A DNA stretch of 64,000 nt. It comes from Puffinus mauretanicus. Taxonomy: Eukaryota > Chordata > Aves > Procellariiformes > Procellariidae. The stretch is taken from contig JAJKFH010002994.1 in NCBI GenBank assembly GCA_023333565.1, positions 1,860,001 through 1,924,000 of the forward strand. Reading direction: 5' to 3'. The translations under genes were made by a program, and so were the position numbers. Shown here one piece after another: positions 1 to 11,400 of the stretch (the first letter of the stretch is position 1; each line of letters begins with the position of its first letter). The notes under the pieces are model-generated. The model did no database searches and was not told the DNA's origin. It saw only the letters and a list, made by a program, of their open reading frames with translations.

Positions 1-1770
1 GAGGTGGGGAAATTCCAAGTGTGGGAGCACCACACAGAGATGCAGGCACCAGCCACTCGGCTGAAGGTCTGATCTGCGTTGTCCTGGCCACCCACCTGCA
101 GCCTGCTTGGGGACCAACGGCTTCCTGCAACCCCTGCTGTGGCTGGAGGCCAACAGTTAGTGTGAGTGGGCAAAAGGAGAGCTTCCCTTCACGTGCTAAG
201 ACCTTGGCAACCTTGCAGAGTTCCTGCCCCAATTTGTGCCACTACCTGAAGGGCGCTTGATTTGCAGAGTCCAGCTCTGGTCCGCCTCATGCAGGACGTA
301 CTAGGGCTGCATCCTCCGAGGCAGCGACAGTGCTCCTCCGTCCTGCCTCGAGTGCCAGAGGGAGCCAGCTGTGAAGGCAGAAAGCGAAAAAGCAGGGAAA
401 GGAAGGACGTTCTCTGCTAAACCCTGTCACCAGATGGGCACAGTAACTCCAGCCCTCACCTGCTGCTGACGGGAGCCAGCACGCTCCTTAGGATGCGCAG
501 CAGACCTTGCAGGATCACTGCTGTGACATGGAAATGAGAAGAGGGCTGCACGTACCCAAGGGTCTGCAATTGAACGTGTTTGCGTTGCTGCCAGCAGCCG
601 TCTCCCAGGGATTTTTATGCCTTTTGAGAAAAGAATCATTGCAAAGGCAGATAAATAGCCACGGGCAAACACAGCCCTTTGCAGCTCTTCTCTCACTCCC
701 TCCAAAAGCAACATGACATTTCCAGCACCCTTATCTATGTCTGGTGGTACAGACCCACCTGCGGGCCGAGAGCCAAAGGCACAGCAGGAACAGCCCTGCT
801 CCAGGGCCCTTCACTCTGCCAGCAGCCGCCTGCTGCTGACCCGAGCCAGCACCAAACTCCTCTGCCGGAGGAAGGAGAGCACCTGGGCCTCCATGGGGCT
901 GCTCCCTCCAATGCTGGGAGAGGAGTCAGGGCCAGCCACCAGCCCACACCCTCCGGCCTCCAGGAGCAAGGTGGTCAGCCTGTGGGGGTGAGGAAAGGAG
1001 GGAGGAGGCTTTAGAGACAACTACAACACGAGTAGGGTTTCAAACACTTCGAGACTCAGCTCTCAACAAGAACCAGGTACCCAACACATCGGAGAACCTG
1101 GTCCTGGCCTCTCCAAAGGGGTGACGGCATTCCGGCATTCAGGAGCCTGGGGATAAATAAGCAGATGCAATTCCAAGCAGTCACCTTCGTAGACTGTTGT
1201 AAGCCTGCTGGTAACAGGTGCCTTGCATGGCTGCAGAGAGCCTGGTGGCCTGGCAGACTAGCAAATCAATCAACCATGTCAATTGTTTCACTGTTTAATT
1301 GATGTCCCTGCGCTATCACAGGGGCGATCACCCCTCCTGCAACGAGCAGCAAAAAGGCAAGAAAGCCAGACCATGGTAGTTACTGATGACACCTGAGTGG
1401 CCACATTGGATATATCTGACCCCAAAATATGCACGTACAAGCCCACTTAACCCCAGGCATTTAGGAGGCAGCATCTCCCAGACTGGAAAAAGCTGCGAGT
1501 ACTGCTGGGCCTGGGCAGGACAGAAATGTGCCTTTAGGAGTTACTTTTGAACCTCCCACAGGGCTTGACTGCACGACTCAGCGGTGCCAGCACACCTACC
1601 GCAACTCCCCAAGAAATCCAAACAAGCCTCTCACTTCTGCCTTGGGAAATCATGGAGACAGGAGTCTGTGCTCCCAAGCAGAGTGGGCATCTACCAGAGG
1701 TGGGAGGGTATGTGACCTCCTGAAGCTCCCTGTGCTCTAGGCTGAACCTCCACACGAGTCAGACCCGCAG
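1..1770. other. Downstream flank, no gene supported
   Basis: I see no conserved reading frame, poly(A) signal or repeat array here. In mammals SPNS2 lies tail to tail with MYBBP1A on this side, but none of its C-terminal protein sequence is recognisable, so its end either lies beyond the window or is only UTR here. A TATA-like ATAAATA occurs at 651-657 on the plus strand, without other support. Confidence 0.5.
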
Positions 1771-1795
1771 CTTTAGAGCTCAGCATCATGGAAGG

Positions 1796-1801
1796 TTTAT
1801 T
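1796..1801 (-). terminator. Poly(A) signal AATAAA of MYBBP1A
   Basis: The complement reads AATAAA 98 nt past the stop codon. A T/G-containing stretch (GGGTCTGACTCGTGTGG) follows about 30 nt later on the same strand, as expected of a downstream cleavage element. The 3' UTR would then be only about 115-130 nt, ending near 1770-1785. Confidence 0.8.
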
Positions 1802-1899
1802 TGAAGTCATGAAGGAGATAAAAACTATAGTTATAAAAGATATTAAAACAGTCCTCTGAGCCACGCTAGGCATGCCAAGCCTGGGTGAGTCCAAGGAGT

Positions 1900-2416
1900 T
1901 TACTCCTGCGGCACTGGAGTTTTTTTCTCTTTTCTTTTCTTCTTGGCTTTGCCCTGCTTCTGCTGGGTCTCCTGGCTGACGCTCCCCTTTGTTTTCTTTG
2001 CAGCTGGAACCTGCTCAGCTTCACAGCCTGCATCACCTTTTCTTTTTCTGTTCATATTTTTCTTCTTCTTCTTCTTCTTCTTCTTGTCAGCCACAGCATC
2101 TCCTCCATTAACAGCTTCCTCCCCACTGCCCGCCATTGCCACTCCATTCTCCCTGACCCCTCTGTTCTGATTCTTGTGTTTGCTGCTACCAGGCACGAGG
2201 CCTTTCTTCTGCTTGGGGGTTTCTGTTCCCAGGGGCTGCTCCTCTGGGGCTGCTGGTTCACCATCTTCACTAGCTACTGGTGCTACCCCATTCTCCTGGG
2301 TGCCTTTCTTGCGATTCTTGCGTTTCTTGGTCTCTGGCAGGAAGCCTTTCTTCTTCCGCTTAAGCGGCTCTGCTTCCTGCGCAGGCTTATTGACTGTCTT
2401 CTCTTTCTTGGGCTTC
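1900..2416 (-). CDS. MYBBP1A: MYBBP1A coding exon 27, lysine-rich C-terminal tail (residues 1156-1327) and stop
   Basis: Acceptor CTGCAG; TAA stop is the complement of 1900-1902. The tail is very basic: KPKKEK, KRKKKGFLPETKKRKNRKK, nine consecutive lysines (1267-1275), NRKRKG, AAKKTKG, AKKKRKEKK, ending TPVPQE. KRKKKGFLPETKKRK matches the mammalian tail, which directs nucleolar retention. Residues 1177-1224 and 1225-1272 form an ungapped 48-residue tandem duplication. The exon is clearly longer than the mammalian tail I recall, offsetting shorter loops elsewhere. Confidence 0.95.
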
Positions 2417-5400
2417 CTGCAGAGAGAATGCCAAAAATCAAGAGCAACTTAGTTTACAGCCAGGGAGCAGTGTGATCCATGCTACAGGCAGTCCACAAGC
2501 AGGCAGAAGCACAAGAAACGTGCAGGAAGCCCAGGCATGCTGCTAGGATGAGCGTTATCCCTGGAGGTGGTCCTCAGTCTGCACAGGGACTGGTTAAATG
2601 AACGGCGGGAGCCAGACCAGGACTCAAGAAGGCTCATGGAGACTTGAGAAAGAATCCCCACTCCACAGACCAGGTAACACTGTACTTACCACCTCCTCCA
2701 GCACACCCGCCTGTGGCCCTGTGCAAGGCTACTGAGACACTGTCTGCCTCTTCAAGGTGACAGCCCCAGCAAGGCCTTCACTGTGCTAACAATCCCAAGA
2801 GGTCTCCCAGCAAGAACCCCCCACAGACCACTCCAGTCTCATCTAGGCAGCCTTTGTATGCATGCGAGACAGCCACTGCTGCTGCTGTTCTCTGAGCATC
2901 CGTCAGCAACTTCACCACCACCCAGCCTATGCTGCTCTGCACCAGCTCAGTCCCCAGAGAGGAGTCCTGAAAAGCAACCAGGCTCTAATTCCATGGCATG
3001 GTTTTCAATGTGAAGCTTTTTGGAGAGTTTTTCAAGCTGCGTCTCTTCAGGGTGGAAAAATGCTACCCTGACAACCTGACGTTAGCACTTGCCTCTCAGC
3101 ACCTCCACCATGATCCTGTGCACAAACCACACCTGCCGTAGGCTTGTTTCAACTCACCTGCACAAAGATCTCTGCGTGTCACAGCAAGATGGCACCAAAA
3201 GTGACAGCAGGCTGCACCCCTGAAGCCCAATCCCTTCCTCAGACAGCACGCACCAGCTCAGCGTTTCCTACCTTAGCAATCCCCCTCCTAGCTGCAGTCT
3301 ACTAGCTCCTAAACCAAGCCTTACCCTTGTGCCAGCCCTGGCAGTACGATGCCAGGGGACTTGTGTGAGACTGGGAAAGGGCCTGGGGCTGTGTCATAGG
3401 GCTGGGTGAGGCCACTGCGCTCTGCAAGCCTGTTCAAAGCATTAGAAGGGGCCACAACAGCTTCAGCTGCCTGTGAGCCCTCTCACAGTGAGCCACATGC
3501 AAGCATTTCCCTCAGAGCCTCTTGCTGGGCTGAGATACCACAGACCAGGCCACCCACACACTGGGACCGCAGCTCCCAGTCATGAGCAGAGCACCCAGCA
3601 TTCCCTAATGCTGTGCATCTCACTAAATACTGCCAGCAGGAAGGGGAAACGAAAGTTCTGATTGCAAGCTATTGATAGAAAGGAGAAAAAGATCCTACAC
3701 TTCTTTTTTTTGCCCTGGAGCAAAAGTCAAATCCAGCTGCCATTTAACACAGGAGCACTAAAGTATAAACACTGAATGCTCCCCAGCTTTCAGAGCTGCA
3801 AGGTAACCACTCCAAGCATCAGGCTGGGGATCCAGACACTAAGGAGCCCAAAAATCACTGCAGAGGACTGAAGGTCCTGGCATGTACTCTCTGGTATCCA
3901 GTCACTTCCCAGGACAGCTACTCATTCCCTCCAGCCTCACATTTGCAGAATCAATCCACAGTGAAGTGGTAGGAGCTCAGGGACCCATCCTAGACTAGAA
4001 ATTTCTCTGCAAATTTGGTGATGGCTTTTAAACCAGGCCACCATTTGGGACTGCTGAAAGCAGGCACTCTATCCTTGGGTGATCAGCTGTCTTACCTTTA
4101 CTGGCAAGACACACTTATCAGACATGTGTTACAATCCTCTCCCATCAAGGACTAATCTTAAGCATGTAAGCACCTGGAACAACGAGCCTAGCATTATTCC
4201 AAACAAGCAAAACAACAAGCGTTTCAACCTCACCAACCCAGGAGCTCTGTTTAACTCAAACCTGAGCTCAGTGCCTTGACTTCCTTTCTCTTCCTACTTC
4301 CCCACAACAATGAAGACAAGTAGGACAGGCAGTCAGTCCCCTAGGCAAGCCAAGAAGCCAGAGTGCCAAGCATACATACGTATAATTCAGCCAGCGCATG
4401 ACGTTCCAGTAGAGAGAGTCGAGACGTGCTGAATTCCCAATGCCTTCTGGCTGGTTCAGAGCTACCAGCACTTTGTCCAACTCCGCCAACTTCACACGCA
4501 GCTTCTGCAAGAGGCAAGTACAAACAGACAATCTGCAGAGTGAACTCAGAAGGGGCACTCACAGCAGCAGGGCACAGCCCATCCTCAGGGTAAGACCTGG
4601 TGGGAATAACCAATCCTGCCCAGCTTCTCCAAGCCACTGCCCTGAGCCCATTTGCAACACCACTTCAATCTGGGGGCAAAAATTGGTGAGTCACACCACG
4701 CCATCAGGTACAGGGTTTGCTTGAAAGCTGGGTCTCTAGCATGAGAGGCATGAGTCTAGCAGGTAGAATTGTACCGGCATAAAAGGGACTGAAAGGTCCT
4801 TTGGTCCTCTTTCCTTTTCAGTCCACAGCTGGGAGCAGGGGGAAGAAAAGACATGACTTTGTACCTATCTAAAAGGAAAACAGCAGCATTTTCAGTCTGG
4901 TTTCTAAAGAACGCAGTCATGCTGCCTCTGGCTGCCTCTTCCGTAACCCACTGGATAATTTCAGTAAAACCAGACAGAAAGGGGCGTCTCAAAGGCTATT
5001 TAGTTTCTACAAGAGCCTTGGAAATAATCTCTCTCCTCCACCCACTTTCCTATTAGATCTTCACAAAGAAACAGGCTGTGGTGTGAGCTCAGTGCTTATC
5101 AGTAGGAAACTGGGCTTCAGCAATTCTGCTGCTTGTGGTATTTTGCTCCAGTAAATAAGATTTATTTTGTTACCTATAGAAAATCTTTTCATGTTCAAAA
5201 AAACTGTTTTTCATTAGGGAAAACAAAGCCCCAGAACAAAGCTTCACTCCCGCTCACAAAGCTTCTGAGTAAGTCTCAGTTTTTGTGAATCAAAATCTCT
5301 GGGGTTCAGTGGAGAGGACAGAGCAATCATCTGGGCCAAACCCAGCTCACCCTCACTGTATCCCAGGCCATATTTCTGCTGATAAGAAAGGAGATGCCAC

Positions 5401-8400
5401 ATGTGTTTGCAGAACACTGCACAAATCCTTCAACAAGCTCCTGGAGATCAGCTCATAAGAGCTATGGATCACTCCTTCAGACATGATAGCTTTTCTGTCC
5501 TCAAATCCAGCTAGGCATTCCCTTTAGGGGTACCTTTGGTAAGAAATGAGGTGGGATGTAGCAGTTGCAAGGTAAAATCCAAGTGTGACATTTAAAAGAG
5601 GCCTTGCTGGTATTCAGAAGAACAGCCATTTGCCACACATCGGGTCATGCACTCACCTGCTCTGTCACAGTTTTGAGGAGAAAGTTCAACAGCTCCAAGC
5701 TCTTGGCAACTTTCTCTTTCTCAGCCTTCAGGGTACACTTGCCAACCATTTTCAAACTCTGCAAATTGAATGGGAAGATCGAGAAGCAGCACATATTAAA
5801 TGGGGAAACAAATCACTCTTCTCAGGAGAAAGCAGAAAATGAGTAATGATTGGCACGATTAACCTGTCACCAAAATAACTCTGGAACAGAAAACTTGCCA
5901 AACTCTGGAATTGCTCAGGAGGGTACATGCTAGAAGCTGCTGATGCCCAGGTTAATTAAGAAACAACTGGACAAAATAAGAGCAAGCATACCACAAAGGC
6001 ACAACCTTGCTGCTCTCCCTGGTTTTTAAGCTAAAGCACAACTGGAGACATGTTGCTGCCTCCTGGAGAAAAAGAGGAAAGACAATATCCGCCCCCGCCC
6101 TGGAAAGGCCAGGAGGCTGCCAGACAACAGACTCACCTGAGGGACAACAGCTACTCAGCTGCAGAAGCTGGGATTTACACGTAAAGTGCTAATGCAAAAA
6201 TCCATTAACACTTACGCCTAGGAAATCCCAGTTGCCAGCACTAGAACAGGGCTTGTCAATCAAGCTTAAATTCACCGAAATGACTGAGAGAAAAATCTCA
6301 TCTCTTTGTGTTCCCTTTATGTGCTGCAGGGTTTCTGAGACACTGAAAGGTCTGGCTTAGAGGAAAATCACTGCAAAGATAGGTCAAATAAAAGCCAGAG
6401 TTATTTACAAGTGGGGAAGGGCAGAAAATAGCCATAAAAAGGCAGCTGGATCAAAGAGGTGGCCCAATGGCTCAGGGGGACTGCCTGCAGCTGGTCCTCG
6501 CAGCCCCGCTTACATGGTAGTTTGCTTCCCCACTATATTTCTGTGTGGATGCACACACCACAGCAACCTCACAGCTTGCATGGATTACCCTAATATGAGA
6601 TAGGATTTGCAGAGACAAGCTTATTGTAGACAGTGGCGTGCCCCATCACAGCCTATTTCTCTAGAGGAGGCTGCACTTGGGGCCAAGTCCCTTTGCTTGG
6701 AATTTGAACACGCCAACCCGGCCAACGGGCAAGGTCCACCCCAGGCTCAGCATCGTCGGTGCCTCAGGCAACACACATCACTGATAAGTCACTGCACCAA
6801 ACCTGTACCCAGCGGTGGAAGGTTCTCCAGGAGATGCAATCTCTCCCACAGACCACCTATTGCTTTGGCTCCATTCAGACTGGAAGTAATTTTAAGGACT
6901 CTGAGCAACTATTCTCCATCTATATCAGCATAAAGCTGGCAAATAAAGTAAAAATCCTTGCAGACAGAGAGAAGTAAGAATATTATTCCCCAAAGCAAAC
7001 TCTTTCAGTAATGATGCCCACAACAGAAAAATAATGATGGCCAGCAAGAGTGTAAAGAAAAAGTGGGGAGACCAGGTAACATCTGCAGCAACAGCAGCCT
7101 TCAAGTAGAACTATTTACTATCTGTACAGGCTCCACACCCTGGGATTAGCCCTGTATTAGAAAGCCACCATGCTCTGCTGGCTAGAATTCATGCCGCAAC
7201 TTCATCTGACTATCAATAATTTGCTAATTACTCTCTCCTGATATAGATGCACTGCAACTCTATTCCAGAGCTGTCATTAGCCTACAAGGTCATGCAATTC
7301 AGCAGCTCTGAAGTCTCTCAGGTAAAATGAGAAACAAATATAGGGTGTGTGATTAAAAAATCTTCACATGTAGGATATAACACCCCATGGGCCATGCACA
7401 CTCCATTTATTAGGCTTACCACAATAAATAATAATAATAATAATGATCAGCAAATCAATAATGAAAACAAAACAGCCTGATTTGCATAAAAATTTTCTTT
7501 GCAATTTGAAGAACAAGATATTGCCAGGCTAACAGTCATTACTTGTGGTTAAAGTAGCTTTCAGAGAGGCTATTAAGGCGAGATCCCTATTCTGCTAAGT
7601 TGCATACAAGTTCACACTAAGAGAAAATCAGTATGGATTGTCAGCTCTTCAGAACAAGAGGAATCAGGGCAGTACTGTGAGAAGGAGCCACAGTGAAATC
7701 AACTGTCATTTCATCTTTTTAATAAACAAACATTTTGGAATTAAGAAGGTGTTAAAAATAAATTGCATTTTCTCTTTACGGTAGATGAGCAATGTAGATG
7801 ACTGCATTTAAATCGCGCTGGCTTGACTCTGTTCTTGCTGCCATCCTTACTTCCCAGAATTGCCCTGATGCTTTGAAGGGTTTGAAACAAACCCTACTGA
7901 AATAAACAGAAAAGTCCTATAGCTCCGAACAACACCTGAGGGGCTGATTTTCACAAGTCTGCAAGCAGTTTTCAGGTGCTTGGGAAATTGGGACCTGCAT
8001 CTAGTTTGGGGTGTCCAACCAAATTCATGCAGACCTGTACAACGAAAAAGTGGCTTGCTCAGCTGGAGATGAAAGATATCACTCGTCTAGCAACATCAGT
8101 GCTGTAAGACTAGGCATCTCTATTAAAAGCAGTGTTTTGCATGAGTCTGGAAACACGAGCACAGTTCCACTAGCATAAATAGCCAGAAGCAATCCAGTAC
8201 AATTTAGGTGCTCTACAAACAAATAGCTCCCTACTGAAATGGATCACTTTCAAACAGCTCCCAAAGACCAGGAAGGAACAAGGAAGAGGATGGGGGTGGG
8301 TGGAGAAGCCAAAGGAGCCTCAAAGAAGCAGCAAATAATTCATTCCTACAGAATGCACCATTTTCTCCAGTCCAGAAGCAGAATGGATTGCCTTTAAGGA

Positions 8401-11400
8401 AGCTAGATTCAGATGAAGTCTTAGTATTTCTCAATACGTATCTTTTCCCTTTCCCTTCTGCTACAACGTGTGTAAAAGAAATTTACTCCAAAGAGCACGA
8501 AAACGCCAGCACCTCCCTATGTAGCATGGTTGAGACAGTCAAGTCTCCTTAAAGACTTGAGTCCAATTCCCGCTCAGCTCAGTGTCACTTATTATCCTGA
8601 TCTCATCACCACTATCTCAGAGTACTTCCCCAGTACGTGAGATGGTATCTTCTGTCACGCATGCCTTGCTTCACTCTCATCCTCCCATAGCAGGGAGTGT
8701 ACACACTGGAGTGTTTGCTTCCATGGGATTTGTGTTAGCACGCGACATGAATACAAACACGCGGCGCTCTGGTTACGTAAAAAGAAGCTGACTTTGGACT
8801 GGGGCTGCTGGCAAGCCTTGGGGAACTGCTCCCAAAGAATGAAATCCCAAGTCTCTTCAATGGGAACTAGGTCCAAACCTCAAAAGCAGCTTTCCCAAGT
8901 ATTTGTCATAACTTCTTGCTACATAAGGTACCAACCATTGTCTGTACGTTATGGGTTCACACAGCAGATTGCTTTGGTCTACTCTCCCGCTCAGCTATCT
9001 GAAAGATGAAATTAGCACTGCCACCCCAATTGTGTATGTCAATGCTTTCACAGGCCTACCGTGATTTCTTTTGGGGAATGTATAAAATACAATCATAAAA
9101 TTAAAGCAAAAGCTATTATGTAACAGATGGCAGAGTGCAACACAAACGTGGTTTAAAAAGAAAAGTAGTATTTCAGTAATCTGCAGCATCCTTTAGGAGA
9201 GCCTCGAACACTGATTAGAACGCCAAAGACTTGCACAAAGTTGGCAAGTATCTCCATTTTACATAGCAAGACTGAGGCACTAAGCAGGGGTTTTGCTTCC
9301 AGCTATGCTACAGGTCAGTGGTGGAGGGTTAAGCGAAAACCCAGCAGAACTTGTCTAACCACCTGTTCCGTGATTCTCTACCATGTGCTGTTCACAAAGG
9401 TATCCAACTCTCCCTTCCCCTGCCCTCTGAAAGCATTACCAACCTAAAAGTTACATAACCCAATCACTCAATACTAAAAGCAGAGAGACCACATGGCTTA
9501 TATTCAACAGCCACACTTGCATGACTTGCTGATTATGTTGTTTTTCTCCCATTTTCTGTTCTTCTTACTCTGCTCCTTCAGGAACAGGCAGTCCCACTTC
9601 ACAGGGAATCTCAGTGCCAGTTACAGCTCAGTAATACCTGTGACGGTTAATCATACCTGTACAACTGAGCTGCCAGCAGATCTGAGCAGGTCATTTTCCA
9701 AAAGGAAAAAGTATGGAGGCAGTTTTCACAGCTGGAACTCCCATCCCATCTCAAGCCAATACAGCAATACAGTTCCTGCCTCACCCTACATGGATTCAGC
9801 TGGCAGAGACGGTTTTGTCTTGTTATGTCAAACACACTGCTTCCAAAAGCCTCTGGCTGTTTCTGGTGGATGGCACTCTTAAATCCAAAGTTCTCTGCTT
9901 CTAGGATTTCTACAAGGAGAACAGCACACCTCCAGCATTTTATCAATCAGTGTTTTTTCTTATATTCCTAATTCCTGTATCACACACATGGAGGTATCCC
10001 AACTACTGCAGGATCCAACCTTCGTTCCATCTCTCATTGCACTTCACAGCATTCCTTCATCTTCACAAAGTAGAAGTTAGAGCACAGGAGGTGAACACCT
10101 GCAGTAATTCAGTAATACAAGTAGGACAGAAGGCTGGCAGCTAGAAAGAGGTGTTAACCACACAGCTCCATGCCTCAGTTTCCCAGGCAGGATTTTAGTG
10201 TAAGCTCAAGACTGCACTGAAACCTGCAATACAGCAAAAAGTGGCACATGTGCATCTAGAGCCAAAGTCAGCATCCCAGCCACTGCCCAGCTTTCCCTGC
10301 AGGGGAGATGGCAATATGCTGTTATAGGGAGCCAGGCAATGTTTCTGGAAGCCTCCACATTCACACCCGCCTGCAATCTCAGCCTGCCTGCACCTCTTTC
10401 CCTTTCACAGGTACCACAGTGGGGGACACACTTAGCCCAGACTTACAAGACACAGCAGTATCCTAAGAGTGCAGAGGAGTGTTCTGCTACCGAGAGACAA
10501 GCACATTTCCTAGCTGGAAGTTTGAACACCCTTTAATATTTATGCATTCCCAGCATGTCCTTCAGCTTATTTCATTGTTCAAAACAAACAGCACTTCCCC
10601 TCCGTGGGATCAGCCTGACAGATCCATCACTGCTCTGTGAGCTGGAGAAGCCCGGCCAACCTGCATTCTTTCCGCACGCTGCGCTGTCTCCATCCTTCTC
10701 CCTCCTCCCCCGTTACAGATCTGATGCTGATGGATAAATGTGCAGATTCATGGCTGAATACAGTGCCAAATGCCTTCTGCAAACCACATACCTCCACCCA
10801 CCCTGCATGACCTTACACCCCCTGGCACAGCCCAAGGTTGCTAAGGTAAACTCTCTTCTCCAGCAGTAAATAGTTCAGCAAAATTTCCACCCTACTGAAC
10901 GTCCAGTCACGACGAGAAAGCACTTAAGGGGTCTGATCTCAGTATGCTGACTGCTTTCACAAGGACTGTGAAAGCTAAAGCTTTGCCCTAGCTCCATGCT
11001 GCATGCAGGGTCCCAGAGCAGAGACACAACCTGGCATTTTGCTGCTGTTGTGGCTCAGGTCCCAATGGTGGAGTCACACCCAGAGGGGCCCCAGCAAGTG
11101 GCTTGGGGGCCCTACAAGCACGTGCCCATTACCTGAGCCAAAGCACAAGATTCCCCATGTCCACATACAGGTAAGCTGAGAGGTTTGGGAGGGGCACAGC
11201 CCTCCTCTGCTATTTAGAGGCTAATAACTCTGACTCTAATAACTGACAGCCGAATGAAGTATTTTAGTATTCTGTATGCTCATAGCTCCTGCTATTATCT
11301 GATGTAAGCACCCTCGCCTCACCTGTAATTACTCTCACGTTTCTCCTGAGAGGTAAGCCAGCATCATTCCCTCCATTTCACAGAGGCTCAGAGAGGCCAA

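Noticed and set aside
679..1014. Possible small gene after a TATA-like ATAAATA at 651
   Set aside because: Two overlapping frames in different phases, neither conserved in appearance. A lone TATA-like string is expected by chance. No SPNS2 protein similarity.
1885..2475. Plus-strand open frame of 196 codons rich in Leu and Phe, resembling a membrane protein
   Set aside because: It is the antisense of the lysine-rich exon 27. AAG/AAA codons read backwards give Leu and Phe.
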